DNA of 64,000 bases from Prasinococcaceae sp. CCMP 1430 (GCA_013416795.1 RQSC01000008.1:279582-343581); one strand, 5' to 3'; shown: positions 24,961 through 34,977, counted from the stretch's first letter. Notes: generated by a model not told the origin, from the letters alone. Made by a program: numbers and translations.

Positions 24961-26233
24961 ATGCCGGCAACGGCAGCAGGCGCGGCCGCGACGGCTCGAA
25001 GGCGCGCGGAGGCCTCCCGGAGGTACGCACGCGCGCGCACGCGCATGCGTGCGCAGGTTCGAGCACGCGTGCGCGCGTATGCGCTTGCGTGCATTGCTCA
25101 TGGCACCTTTGCGATGGGAAGTGTGCTGACAGCAAAACACTCTCGGCAGGTGTGCTACTTCCCCGGCGCGGGCGCTTTCTTCTTCTGGCAGCTTGGGTTT
25201 GCCCAGGAGCTCGAGGCTCGGTGCGCGCGAAAACACCTGCGCACCACGCGCCTCATCGGGTGCTCCGCCGGTGCGCTTGTCGCGGCGCTCGCGACAGCTG
25301 AGGTGTCGCCACAGCGCGCGCTCGACCTGGCTGCAAAGCTGTCCATTGACAACGGCATCAAGCTGGGCAGCGCCTATGGAATCACTAACCTGGGTGGCAT
25401 CCTCCACGAATGGCTCGAGGTGCGAGATTTCAGAGCACTCTTGCCCCTAGCGAGCTTGTCAACCGACAAGCTCTCTCAGACTACCTCTCGCCGGTGCACG
25501 TGCTGACACGAAGGTTCCGCGACGCACCCTCGTCCGATGCGCTCAATCACAGGAACTCCTACCGGAAGATGCGGGCGAGCGGCTGAGCGGCCGTTGCGGC
25601 ATCGTCGTGCGCGACGTGCGCTCGCGCAAATCGTACATCGTGACTCACTACAGCTCAAAACAGGACGTCATCGACGCGCTTGCTGCAAGCGTGCACATAC
25701 CGCTGCTCTCGAGGGGCAAGCCCGCATATGACTTCCGAGGGCGGCCCTGCGCTGACGCATGCTTCTTCGACCCGCGCGAGGGGCTCACGGACGCAATCGC
25801 TTCTTCGCTGGGCGTGCGGGACGCCGCTGCCGCGCGCGATTCGATGTGGGAGTGCACTTTTTCTTTGGATGTGCGCAACAAGGCCTACAAAGCCCTCAGT
25901 CTTCCGACGAAGGAGGAGGCCACTACATGGATGGGGTGGGGGAGGGAGAGCGCGGCCGCGCACTTGAATAAACAGGGAGGTGCCGTGCGCAACTCAAGAG
26001 ATGAGGCGGATTGGCTGAGCAAGGCCGTGTTCAGGGTGTCGATCGCAGGGGCAGGCGCGCTCGGATCGCTCGCACGCGCGCTGGTCACAGTTGACGAGTG
26101 GTGCGGCAATGGACGCAGGCGAAGGACGGAGAGGGAACGGCAGCGCAGTCTCAAACGGGAAACCTCCTCCACCCACGTCGCCAAGGCAGGCGATGTCGAC
26201 GGCGCCGGCGATGCCCCAGCGGCATCGGCCTGA
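24961..26233 (+). CDS. Patatin-like phospholipase / acyl hydrolase
   Basis: Patatin-fold lipases hydrolyse acyl esters with a Ser-Asp dyad. The frame contains the oxyanion-loop region CYFPGAGAFFFWQLG and the nucleophile elbow GCSAG (about 25258-25272). The exon ends at 25419 and an intron (25420-25552, GTGCGA...TCACAG) is removed in phase 0, giving LHEWLE|ELLPEDAGERLSGR. The second exon, 25553-26233, holds VVRDVRSRKSYIVTHYSS and ADACFFDP, where the Asp aligns with the family's DG(G/A). The start is uncertain: an ATG at 25114 (MGSVLTAKHSRQVCYF) gives a compact protein, while 24961 is the farthest plausible in-frame ATG upstream. The C-terminal 60 residues are basic and low-complexity. Membrane lipid or storage lipid turnover is the likely role. 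Confidence 0.8.
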
Positions 26234-26494
26234 ACGTGGACACGCACGCACGCACACATCGCCACCCAGTGGTTGCGCGCGCCGCAGCGGCCATGCGGCG
26301 ATAAATGCATGCATGGATCATGGCTCGTGCCAACTCAATGCACGGCCGCATTGTCACCCGCCAGTCGCACGCCCGGCCACTTCGCAAGGATGCACCGCGC
26401 GCGGTGCGATTAGCGCGCTCGCGAATGGGGTAATCGCAATCGTCGTCACGGCTTGCGAAGGGTGGGCCTACGCGCGACGCGCGACTTGCTCTTC

Positions 26495-27245
26495 TTACTT
26501 GAGCTTCTTCATGGTCTTGTCCAGAGCCGCCTTCACCTGCTTCATATCAGCGCCCTCGACGGTCTCGGGAGCGTCCTTGGTACCCTTTGCGTAAACCTTG
26601 AATGTGGGCATGCACTGGACCTCAGCATACTGCATGGCGTCGCGCGCCTTGTCCACGTTGACCTTGAGGAAGATCGCGCGTTTGTACGCTCCCTCCTCAC
26701 TGAGGCGCGCGTAGTCAGGCGCAATTTGCTTGCACGGGCCGCACCAGTCGGCGTAGAAGTCAACGACCGCTGCCTTCTTCTCCTTCGCTGCGCTCTCGAG
26801 CGCCGCGACGAGCTCTTCCTTGGAGTTAATGGCCTGGACGTTTCCGCCGTGGTCAGGAATCGGCCGTGTTGAGGTGTAGAGGCGGTACATCATCATGCCC
26901 AGGGACAAGAGCAGCGCTGCGCGTGCGCGCGCGAGGAAAGTGGCGACGAGCCGGCGCGCGTCAGCGATAACGCGCAGGCGGGCGAGACTGAGCGCCCTGG
27001 CCGGATGCGGGCGCTCGGCGCGATTCAGGGCTCGCGCGTGGCGTCCGGCGGGCGGACACGACACATGCTCCGCGCCACGCCCGTTCTCGCCGTCCGCCCG
27101 CGCGGCCACCGCGCGCGCGGCGGCGCGCGCGCCACGCACTCGGCCGCTTCCTGAAGAAGTCGACCCAGGACTGGAGGTACTCCTGCAAGTCTTCGAAGTC
27201 CGCCGACATGATCGCCTCGAGCCTGTAGCCGATCTCCTCGAACAT
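26495..27245 (-). CDS. Membrane-anchored thioredoxin
   Basis: Exon 1 is 27245-27140 (MFEEIGYRLEAIMSADFEDL...), exon 2 is 26916-26495. The 223-nt intron (GTGCGT...GCGCAG) joins in phase 1 to give FFRKRP|TLLLSLGMMMYRLY. The protein is about 175 residues. It has an acidic amphipathic N-terminus, then a short hydrophobic segment that could be a membrane anchor, then a full thioredoxin fold. That fold carries the dithiol site WCGPC (codons near 26733-26747), FYADWCGPCKQIAPDYARL, the cis-proline loop QCMPTFKVY and a Lys-rich C-terminal helix. It should reduce disulfides at a membrane surface. The compartment is not clear from sequence. The anchor-thioredoxin join depends on the intron model, which restores a continuous frame. 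Confidence 0.85.
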
Positions 27246-27725
27246 GGTGGCTGCCCCCCCACAGCCCGCCCGCCCCGCCCGCAGCGGCGCGCCCGTGTGG
27301 CGCCCGCCCACCGCCCGCCGCCCCGCACCGATCGCCGGCGGACGGAACCGAACTCACTTTGACCTTCCTTTCGAGACAGACAGAGTCTCCCCTTTCGTTT
27401 TTGATATTGGACGAGCTACGTCAAAACGCACGTGATCGCGCGGGGCGCCGACGGCGACGGCCTGCCCGCCCGCCGCCCGCGGGGGCACACAACCCGAACC
27501 GGTAAAAGGGTGGGGAAGAGGGTTTGATTCAAGCATCGAGCACAGCGCAGCGCGGCAGGCGGAGCACGCGGGCAGCGACGCTGGCGGAGCGGGACGGGGG
27601 CGGAACGAGCGCGCGACTGCGAAGCGGAGCGGGGCCACGCGAGGGTCGCGTTGGGCGAGCGACGCCACGGCCCGCGCCGGCGCACGCGAATCGGGCGGGG
27701 GAATGAGGGTCGGCGCGCTGGTGCT
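27246..27725. other. Intergenic region between two minus-strand genes
   Basis: About 480 bp of GC-rich sequence covering the 5' side of the thioredoxin gene and the 3' side of the membrane-protein gene that ends at 27726. One AT-rich patch (about 27400-27425) may belong to the thioredoxin promoter. No coding signal was recognised. Confidence 0.5.
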
Positions 27726-28463
27726 TTACTCGGCCTTTGCCCTCTGCCCGCGCATCCCAGTGTAGCGGTCCATGGCCCGAAGGTGAAAGACCCGCCACTT
27801 GTGCACGCCCGCCTGGCGCATGTCCTCCCAGAGTCGAATGAGGTCAGCCACTAGGCTGATGCGATGCGCGACCGCGAGCTGCACTACGAGCGCGGCGCTC
27901 CTCTTGATCGCGAGAAACCCTCTCCACACTTGCTTGTAGACCATGGGAAAGGTGCTCAGCTCGCGCAGCCCTTGCCGGAGGCTCGGCACCCACAACACAC
28001 ACGACCAGAACAACCCAGTCGCGGAGAATTCCGACAAGTCGGACTTGAGATCCGCGACCGTGCCGCGCACCCACTCGCGCGCGCTGGGCAGGTGCGCGTG
28101 CAGATCGGCAAGCCCGAGCAGCAGGCTGAGGAGCGAAAGCAGCATGACGGCTCGACGTAGGAATGTCCTCAGCCAGGGCCTGTACGGCAGCCCGTATGAA
28201 CCGGCGAGGATGGCCCAGATGGGGACGCCTGTCTCATACAAGCGCAGGAGTCTGCGATCGCCGCGCACCATGGGCTCCAGGACGTCGACGATATTGGCCT
28301 GCTCGTTGGTGAAGAATGCAACGACTGTGGCGCTCCTGATGACGGCAGGGTCGGAGGTGGCATTAGGAGTCGATGACGTACCGCTGTGGCGACGCGCGGG
28401 AGACACTCGCCGAGCGAGCAGCTCGCTCTAGGGGGTGCAAGGGGGGGGGGGGGGGGGGGGCGC

Positions 28464-28518
<55 letters not shown>

Positions 28519-29773
28519 CTAGCGCCGTCAGCACCGCACGGCAGCGGCCATGCCACTAGAGACAAGAAGTTGGCGGGCGGCCGCGAGAGCGCCTCAGAGC
28601 ACGCGCGCAACGGACCCACGACGCCGTCTTCGAGGACTTTTGGGCGAACGAATCGTTTGCGCGCCGCCTGTAGTCCTCGAGCATGTCGGCTGCACTCGCG
28701 TACCGGCGCTGCTCGATTCGTCTGGCCTCCACCGTCAAGCGGCCATCAAGACACAAGGGGTTGGTGTAGTCAAGCCCAACGATTGAGTCGAGAGGGATTT
28801 CGAACACGACCACGAGCTCGCTCTCGCGATTGTCTGGCAGGCGTAAGCGCTCCGTGAGGTCGGCGACCATCTTTCGTGGCGACCAAGGCTGGTGGTCCGA
28901 GCATCTGCCCCCGCGTCTGTTCCGACCCTGCGACGGAACCTCACTGCACGTGCTGCGGTCGCCTTGCTCCTCGCCGCCGCTGTCGAGCTCAGGCCCTCCT
29001 TTGCATGCACCATCCCGGACCACCTGCGCCTCAGTGCTGCACGCGCTCTTCGCCTTTCGTCGCAGGGATGCCTCGCTCCCAGGGCACGCCACGCTCTTCA
29101 CTCGCTGGATTGGCGTCGGCCCCGCCGAGCCCGAAGGCACCAGTGGCAGCGGCGTCCTGCGCCGCGAGCGAGGGGAAAACGGCGAGCCGAGGACTACGCC
29201 GCCCGCGTGGCTCGCCGCTCTGAGGAACGAGCGCGGGCCGGTCGTGACCCTGCCGCTGCTCGCACCGGCGGCTGCGGCCGCCTGCATCGAGTAGTCCGCG
29301 ATGAACAAGACAGCATCCAAATTCGGGGCGGCGCCGACGTATGCAGCTGCTTCGCTCGGACTGCGATGGATACCGACGGAGAAGGACTTGACGCGCCGCA
29401 GCCAAGGCTGTGCCACGAGGGCTTCCCGCCGCGGCGACGACGGGGAGCTCGGCGAGCTCGGCGACGGCGTGCGCGGCGAGCTGTCGTCCGTTGGGGCCTT
29501 CGAGCGATAGCCCGCGTCGCGGCCTCCTTCGCCCAATCCTACAGCGCCGGCCGCCTCGCCCCCGGTTCGCTCCACGCGTGGGCCGCCTTGCTGCTCGCCC
29601 ACGAGCCTCAACTTGGGCACTCTGGCGCGCGCCCCAACCGGCGCGCCTCCCGCTTCGCCCGCGCCGCGCTCATCGCCCGCACCACGGTCGCCGCGCTCGC
29701 CCTCGCGCCGCCCCTCTTCCCCTCCGTCGGCCCCATCCTGGGAGGCGGCAGCGACCTCGGGCGCGCGCGGCAT
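27726..29773 (-). CDS. Unknown integral membrane protein, two exons split by a poly-C intron tract
   Basis: Exon 1 starts at an ATG at 29773 (MPRAPEVAAASQDG) and runs to about 28616. It encodes a disordered Gly/Ser/Pro-rich N-terminus and then an ordered block (ELVVVFEIPLDSIVGLDYTN; RYASAADMLEDYRRR). Exon 2 is 28427-27726, beginning after an acceptor CCCCTAG and read in phase 0 as SELLARRVSPARRHS. Its hydrophobic segments include TFLRRAVMLLSLLSLLLGL and a tryptophan-rich stretch near LFWSCVLWVPSL, and it ends in a basic tail. The donor (GTCCGT after a TGG codon at 28616) is the weakest part of the model. No domain was recognised. Two to four membrane passes are likely. Confidence 0.6.
28441..28518. 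repeat. Poly-G tract (20 G, CGCGA, 53 G); poly-C pyrimidine tract of a minus-strand intron
   Basis: Twenty G, a five-base interruption, then 53 uninterrupted G on the + strand. On the transcribed minus strand it is a run of C ending about 13 nt before the intron's CCCCTAG acceptor, so it occupies the position of a polypyrimidine tract. Its exact length is likely unreliable in any assembly. Confidence 0.9.
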
Positions 29774-30130
29774 GGCACGCTCCGGTCGGCGCCGTTCCGG
29801 TCGGCTCCGGACCGACCCCCTCGGCCCTGCGAGAGCAGCAGCACCTTGTCAAGCGACGCGTAGATGCTGCTCCGTGAGCCGCGCTGCGCTCGCGACGCTC
29901 CCTCGCGGCTGGCTCGACGGCGGCGGGCCGCGGCACAGCGCGCGTGCCGGTGCAAGGAGGAAGGGTTGGGATGCGGTGGAGAGGAGGTGTGTGTGTGTGG
30001 GGGGGGGAGGACAGACTCACTCGGTACACAATATGCAACATTTAACGATAAATGGCGCGCCGCGGGCCAGCTTTGCTGCTGGGGCCAGCGGGATCTTCGC
30101 GCTTGTTTGTACTGTACATGTGGTGGTCAA
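29774..30130. other. Intergenic between two minus-strand genes
   Basis: This stretch includes a short GT/G-rich run (about 29988-30010), an AT-richer patch, and TGTACTGTACATG about 10-25 bp 3' of the KEA stop codon, probably part of its 3' UTR. No gene was recognised. Confidence 0.5.
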
Positions 30131-32581
30131 TCAGACGCCACCCTTCTCGTGCTTGAGTGCCTTCGCGCTCCCGTACTCCTCGTCCACTTGCGAGGCCGCG
30201 CGCGAGGACCACGCACCTGGCGCGCTCACGAGAGCTGCAAGTCGAGGCGCCAGCCAAACGATGGCCGGGCTCGAGAGCAAGCTCAGACCGCAGATGCCCA
30301 GCCCGAGAAGAAACATCTCGCGCGGAAGAGCACCGGCGTCGGAGAGCTTCCCAAGCAGGACGAACGAAAACTCGCCAGCGTGCGCCAGTGCGCCCGCGGC
30401 GCACACCGCGACGGGCAGCGGCTCTCTCCAGGCGAGCGTCGTGAGGGCCACGATGATCGCCTTGACAATCGTCACCACCAGCGTCGCAATCGTGAGCAGC
30501 AACGCATGGCTTGCCAAGAACCGCGGGGGCATGCACATGCCCACGGCCGTCAGGAAAAGCGCTTGGAAGCAGTCCATGATGGGGCGCATCGCGTCCTCCG
30601 CGAGAGCTGCGACGGCGGGTGTTGATGCTGACGCTGCTGCGCCCGCCATGTACGCGCCGAGCTCGAGCGAGAGGCCCAGCCACTCAGCAGTGCAGGCGAT
30701 TCCCATAGCGAGCCCGAACACAACAACACGATTTCGCGTCGTCTCCGCTGGGGATGTGGCCGGCGCCACGAGGCGCGGGAACACGAATCTGCCGAGGGCA
30801 AGCGTCACCGCTGCAAAGGCGAGCAGCAGGCACACGAGCACTCCCGCAGCTAGCGAAGCCCCGCCAGCGCCCGCGTGCCGTTGTCCAAGCAGCGGCGCGG
30901 CGGCCGCGCAGATTCCCACCAGCATGTCCTGGCCCACCAGAATCCCCACGACGACGGTCCCCGCGCGGCGCGGGAGGGCTCCCGACGGCAGCTCGAGCCC
31001 GACGGAAACCACGGACGTGCTTGACATCGACATCAGCAGCCCGAACGATGCTCCCTGGGCCGGTGGCAGGCCGATGGCGTAGGCGGACGCTCCTCCCAGG
31101 ACGGTGATCCCCACGACCTGCAGAACCGCACCGCCAAGCGCCACACCCTTGACTGCTCCCAGGCGCGCGGGCGAGAAGTCGGCTCCCAGGCAGAACAGTA
31201 GACCCACGACACCGAGCTGAACGACAGTCTCGACCTGGACTAGTTGCTCGACAATTGCAACGCCCCCGGGGCCTACACACGCGCCGGCCACGAGGTAGAG
31301 CGCCGCGGGGGATGACAGCCGCAGGGCAGACGACAGGAGGGCGGCAATCATGGCGGCGAATGCCACCGCCGTAAGCCCACGCAGCAGGACAGAGTCGGAG
31401 TGGAGCTCCAGCGCCCCGCCCGCCGGTCTGCTCAGGGTGTACACATTGCCTTTGCCGTCCACCACCACGCCCGTCGCACCCTTGCCGCCAGCCGGAGCGC
31501 CGTCCTTTGCAGAGCCGCCGAGGCTCTGCACAGCCTCCTTCTCGTCGCGCTCGCTGACTTTCGCCCCAGTGACAGCATTCACAGCGTCCACCGCGGCGTG
31601 CACCAGCCCCGACGCGTCGATCTTGTCGCTCTCTGCCACGCGCACCATCGTTTCGGTCTGCATGTTCTCCTGGTCGGGCCCACAGTCGGTCGAGTTAGAG
31701 CCTGCAGGATCGCAGGCCGCGGCCGGCATCGATGCCCGCGCCTTCGAGCCTGCTTCGCCTGCGTCCTCTTTTGTGGTCTTGGGGCTCGCGGCCGTTTTGG
31801 ACGAGGGCATGAGCGCCTCGATGTCGCCGATGATGCCCGCGTACTTGGGTGTCCGCTCCTCCTCGTCGACGCTCGCCTCTGCGGCAGCCTCGCCTTCGGC
31901 TTCGGCCGCGGCCTTCTGGGAGGCGACATTGCTGGCGTTCGCGGCCGACGCCGCGGCCTCGAAGACGGTCTCCGCCCCCGATGGGTCCAGCTCCCCGCCG
32001 ACGCCCTTGAATTCGGTGCGAAGACCAGAGATCGCCTTCTGGCCGATCGAGCCACTCCTGGCGGCCTCTTCGTCCACCGTCCGTGCCTCGGCCGGCGGGG
32101 GTGGTGGCGGTCCCGTCGCCTCGCCTGCACCGGTCTCCACTTGCCCGGAGGTGTCGGATGGCTTGCTCGTCCGTCCGTGCGGAACAATGCCGTCCTTCAG
32201 GCGATGCAGCATGGCGGAGAAGCCGCCTTTGGAGCTCTTCGTGGGCGCGCCGTCCTCGGCCGCCGGTGGGGGCGTAGGCGGCGGCGGCGGTGGCGGCGAC
32301 GGCGGTGGCAGCGACGGCGCGTCTACATGGCGTTCGCCGAACACTGCTCCAACTACGCGGTCGAATAGCTTCGACGGGCCGCTCTTGTCCCGGCGAGCCT
32401 GCACGTCGAGCACATTCCTGCGCGCGTGCGCGGCGCCTGCAGCCGCCGCCGGCGCTGCGGCCCGCAGCAGCAGCGCGAACACAGCGGCGAGGAGCAGAGC
32501 AGGCCGCGCTCGCGCCCGTAGCGCCCGCGCCCGTAGCGCCCGCCGATGCCGCTCATGGGGCTGCCCCTCGCCTCCCTCCAT
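30131..32581 (-). CDS. KEA/Kef-type cation:proton antiporter (CPA2)
   Basis: This is a K+/H+ exchanger of the CPA2 superfamily, most like plant KEA4-6 or bacterial KefB/C without the RCK domain. The start is set at the ATG at 32581 (MEGGEGQPHERH), giving about 816 residues. An upstream in-frame ATG (32833) would translate a (CTCAAA)n repeat as Phe-Glu repeats and is rejected. A basic plus hydrophobic leader (RPALLLAAVFALLLRAAA) suggests a signal or transit peptide. A long Pro/Ser/Glu-rich disordered lumenal or stromal segment follows to about residue 390. The transport domain then has about twelve helices, with GPGGVAIV, GLLFCLGADFSP, VGILVGQDMLVG (QD being the ion-site pair), LELGAYMAG and HAGEFSFVLLG. 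The tail is short and there is no TrkA-N domain. It is divergent from the ABC-F gene. Confidence 0.92.
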   Translation of the reverse strand: MEGGEGQPHERHRRALRARALRARARPALLLAAVFALLLRAAAPAAAAGAAHARRNVLDVQARRDKSGPSKLFDRVVGAVFGERHVDAPSLPPPSPPPPPPPTPPPAAEDGAPTKSSKGGFSAMLHRLKDGIVPHGRTSKPSDTSGQVETGAGEATGPPPPPPAEARTVDEEAARSGSIGQKAISGLRTEFKGVGGELDPSGAETVFEAAASAANASNVASQKAAAEAEGEAAAEASVDEEERTPKYAGIIGDIEALMPSSKTAASPKTTKEDAGEAGSKARASMPAAACDPAGSNSTDCGPDQENMQTETMVRVAESDKIDASGLVHAAVDAVNAVTGAKVSERDEKEAVQSLGGSAKDGAPAGGKGATGVVVDGKGNVYTLSRPAGGALELHSDSVLLRGLTAVAFAAMIAALLSSALRLSSPAALYLVAGACVGPGGVAIVEQLVQVETVVQLGVVGLLFCLGADFSPARLGAVKGVALGGAVLQVVGITVLGGASAYAIGLPPAQGASFGLLMSMSSTSVVSVGLELPSGALPRRAGTVVVGILVGQDMLVGICAAAAPLLGQRHAGAGGASLAAGVLVCLLLAFAAVTLALGRFVFPRLVAPATSPAETTRNRVVVFGLAMGIACTAEWLGLSLELGAYMAGAAASASTPAVAALAEDAMRPIMDCFQALFLTAVGMCMPPRFLASHALLLTIATLVVTIVKAIIVALTTLAWREPLPVAVCAAGALAHAGEFSFVLLGKLSDAGALPREMFLLGLGICGLSLLSSPAIVWLAPRLAALVSAPGAWSSRAASQVDEEYGSAKALKHEKGGV

Positions 32582-32990
32582 CCCGCGCGCCTTCCAGCGG
32601 TCCGTGCGAGGGGCGGCGGGATGGAGCCGCGCCCGCGCCCGCGCCCGCACGCCGCCCGCGCGCGCGCCGCCCGGCAGCGCACCGCCCCGCCCCGCCCGCG
32701 GTGGAACTCGGAACTTCAACTCAAACTCAAACTCAAACTCAAACTCAAACTCAAACTCGAGAGCCAGGCCAAACAGAGCCCCAGCCGGTGGTCGAGCACA
32801 AGTACTGTTGAAATTTATAAATCGAATATACAAACGGGAGAGTCATCGCCTGTGGCAGGCGGCAGCGCGCGCCGCGAGCGCGTGTGTGCGGGCCGAGGGC
32901 TTCGGGAGGCCACAGCGCGCACCAGCGCGGCAGAGAAGGGGGACCGGCCGCCGCGGGCGCCGAGGTGGGCGCGGGCCGGCCGCTGGTGAC
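32582..32990. promoter_or_regulatory. Bidirectional promoter region between KEA and ABC-F genes
   Basis: About 300-400 bp separate the KEA start (minus) from the first ABC-F coding sequence (plus). It holds the (CTCAAA)n repeat (about 32717-32758) and the only AT-rich island nearby, AAATTTATAAATCGAATATA (32811-32830), which is TATA-like on either strand. Assignment as promoter is inferred from position and base composition. Confidence 0.4.
32717..32758. repeat. (CTCAAA)n hexanucleotide repeat
   Basis: Six to seven tandem copies of CTCAAA. It lies in the KEA 5' region and gives rise to artefactual Phe-Glu or Leu-Lys repeat ORFs on the two strands. Confidence 0.9.
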
Positions 32991-34977
32991 GCTGCGCGGC
33001 GTGTCCAAGTCGCACGATGGGGAGCGCCAGCTGTGGGACGCCTTCGACTTCACGCTGTGCGAGGGCATGCGCGTGGCGCTCGTGGGCGAGAACGGCAGCG
33101 GAAAGAGCACCATGCTGCGCATCATCGGCGGGCGCGATGCGGCCGACGCGGGCGCTGTTGACGTGGCCGCGGCCGCGCAGGTGTGCTACCTCCCGCAGAC
33201 GCCGGAGTTCGACCCCGGGGAGAGCGTCATGGGCGCGGTAATGGGCTCGAGCACGCCCGCCACTGATGCATGGTCGGCCTACCAGGCGGCGGCGGCCGCG
33301 GGTGACGCGGACGCGCTCGCCGTGGCGGCGGGACGCATGGACGAGCTGGGCGCCTGGGATGCCGAGGCGCGCGCGGCAGCTGCGCTCGAGGACCTTGGTG
33401 TGCTGCATCTCGCCGAGGAGCCGGTGGGCGCGCTCAGCGGGGGGCAGCAGAAGCGCGTCGCGCTGGCGGCAGCGCTCCAGGCCGCAGAGGATGCCGCGGC
33501 GCCGGTGCTCGTTCTCGACGAGCCCACCAACCACCTCGACGTGGAGGGCATCGAGTGGCTCGAGGCGCGACTCCGGCGCACGCCGTCACTCGCGCTGTTG
33601 CTTGTCACGCACGACAAGCAGATGCTGGAGCGGACTTGCGATCACATTTTGGAGCTAGACCAGGGGGGCGCCGCGTACATGCACGCAGGGTGCGACTATG
33701 CCGCTTTCCTGCGACGCCGAGAGGAGCGCATCAGCGCCGAGGCTGCCGCGGCGGGGCGCGCCAAGACACTCCTCCGCACCGAGACCGAGTGGATGCGGCG
33801 CCAGCCGAAAGCGCGCGAATCCAAGAGCCGCGCTCGCGAGGCACGCTTCTACGACCTCGTCGAGGCGGCGAACAAGCGCCGCGTCGAGCGCGAGGTGGAC
33901 CTCGGCAAGGGCCGCGCCGGGCGCCTGGGGAGCACGCTGGTCGCGCTGGAGGACGTCAGCGCCGAATGGAAGGGCGAGGTGCTTTTCGAGCGCGTCAGCT
34001 ACGAGTTCGGGAGGCGCGAGAGGCTCGGCATAGTTGGCCCCAATGGTGCGGGCAAGAGCACCCTGCTGCGTGCCATCGCCGGCGAGGAGGCCCACGGCGG
34101 TGAGATCACGCGCGGCGAGACGGTTGCGGTGGGGCACTACGCGCAGATGACTCCCGATATCCCCGCGGAGACGCAGCTCATCGAGTGGGTACTCGATCAG
34201 CTCGACCTCGAGGGCGCCAGCTCGCTCTCCCAGGACCAGGCCCGTGTGCGCGATACGGAGCTGATGCTGCGCCGCTTCGGCTTTCGGCGGCAGCAGTGCT
34301 ACGCACCCGCCAAGGGGCTGTCGGGCGGCGAGCGCCGTCGGGCGTACTTGGTGTCCGTGCTGCTGAAGAAGCCCAATCTGCTGTTGCTGGATGAGCCCAC
34401 CAATGACCTCGATTTGGCGACGATCGCCTGCCTGGAGGACTACGTGGAAAATTTCGAGGGCATGGTGGTCATGACGAGCCACGACCGCGCCTTCATGCAG
34501 CAGTGCGCCGACACGCTGCTGGTGCTCGGCGGTAGCGGCCGGGGCAAGCGCGCACGGGTGTGGGAGGGCTCCTTCAATGAGTACGCAGTCGCGGCGAGGG
34601 AAGAGGCGGCGGCAGCGGCGGCAGAGCGAGCGGCGGGTGAGGGCTCAATCTCCGCGGCCGGGTCGAAGGCGGCTGGCGGGCGGACGGCGGGGGGTGATGG
34701 CAGCGACGGGCACGAGGCGCCCGTGGAGCTCACCAAGGCCGAGAAGCAGGCGGCGTACGAGGCGCAAAAGCGCGTTGCGCAGGCCGGAAAGAGGATAAAG
34801 ACCATTGCCGCCAAGCTCGAGTCGCTCGAGGAGGCGCAGCTGGAGGTGGCCGCCGAGATGGAAGCCTGCGGTGCAGACGCGGGAGCGCTGGCCGAGATCA
34901 CGCCGCGCGCCGAGGAGCTCCAGGCCAAGGTGGACGCTCTCTACCTTGAGTGGGAGGAGCTTGAGGAGCTCGCGTAA
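32884..34977 (+). CDS. ABC-F family ATPase (Uup/GCN20-like translation factor)
   Basis: This soluble twin-ATPase ABC protein has no membrane domain; ABC-F proteins act on ribosomes. Domain 1 has Walker A GENGSGKST (about 33088-33114), signature LSGGQQKR and Walker B LVLDEPTNHLD. Domain 2 has GPNGAGKST (about 34039-34065), LSGGERRR and LLLDEPTNDLD. A basic linker (ESKSRAREARFYDLVEAANK) lies between, as in Uup. A C-terminal Ala-rich segment and coiled coil (KTIAAKLESLEEAQLEV...) ends the protein. The length is about 698 residues if the frame is read from its farthest point. No in-frame ATG exists before 33066, which is already inside domain 1; 32884 is a GTG. The start is therefore either in an unseen 5' exon or non-AUG. 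The coding start is effectively unresolved within 32884-32990. Confidence 0.9.
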   Translation: MCGPRASGGHSAHQRGREGGPAAAGAEVGAGRPLVTLRGVSKSHDGERQLWDAFDFTLCEGMRVALVGENGSGKSTMLRIIGGRDAADAGAVDVAAAAQVCYLPQTPEFDPGESVMGAVMGSSTPATDAWSAYQAAAAAGDADALAVAAGRMDELGAWDAEARAAAALEDLGVLHLAEEPVGALSGGQQKRVALAAALQAAEDAAAPVLVLDEPTNHLDVEGIEWLEARLRRTPSLALLLVTHDKQMLERTCDHILELDQGGAAYMHAGCDYAAFLRRREERISAEAAAAGRAKTLLRTETEWMRRQPKARESKSRAREARFYDLVEAANKRRVEREVDLGKGRAGRLGSTLVALEDVSAEWKGEVLFERVSYEFGRRERLGIVGPNGAGKSTLLRAIAGEEAHGGEITRGETVAVGHYAQMTPDIPAETQLIEWVLDQLDLEGASSLSQDQARVRDTELMLRRFGFRRQQCYAPAKGLSGGERRRAYLVSVLLKKPNLLLLDEPTNDLDLATIACLEDYVENFEGMVVMTSHDRAFMQQCADTLLVLGGSGRGKRARVWEGSFNEYAVAAREEAAAAAAERAAGEGSISAAGSKAAGGRTAGGDGSDGHEAPVELTKAEKQAAYEAQKRVAQAGKRIKTIAAKLESLEEAQLEVAAEMEACGADAGALAEITPRAEELQAKVDALYLEWEELEELA

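Noticed and set aside
25420-25506. Patatin ending at the stop codon at 25506 as a truncated pseudogene
   Set aside because: Using the in-phase donor at 25420 and acceptor at 25552 restores a full patatin C-terminal half with the catalytic Asp, so the gene is intact.
28169-28619. Poly-proline and poly-glycine ORFs
   Set aside because: Produced by the homopolymer G/C tract inside an intron; not protein coding.
32582-32833. N-terminal extension of KEA with Phe-Glu repeats, and plus-strand Leu-Lys repeat peptide
   Set aside because: Both are translations of the (CTCAAA)n microsatellite. A plausible leader peptide starts at the downstream ATG at 32581.
31350-33161. Plus-strand ORF of 603 codons
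   Set aside because: Antisense of the KEA gene and its repeat-containing 5' region; Ser/Ala-rich shadow with no domain.
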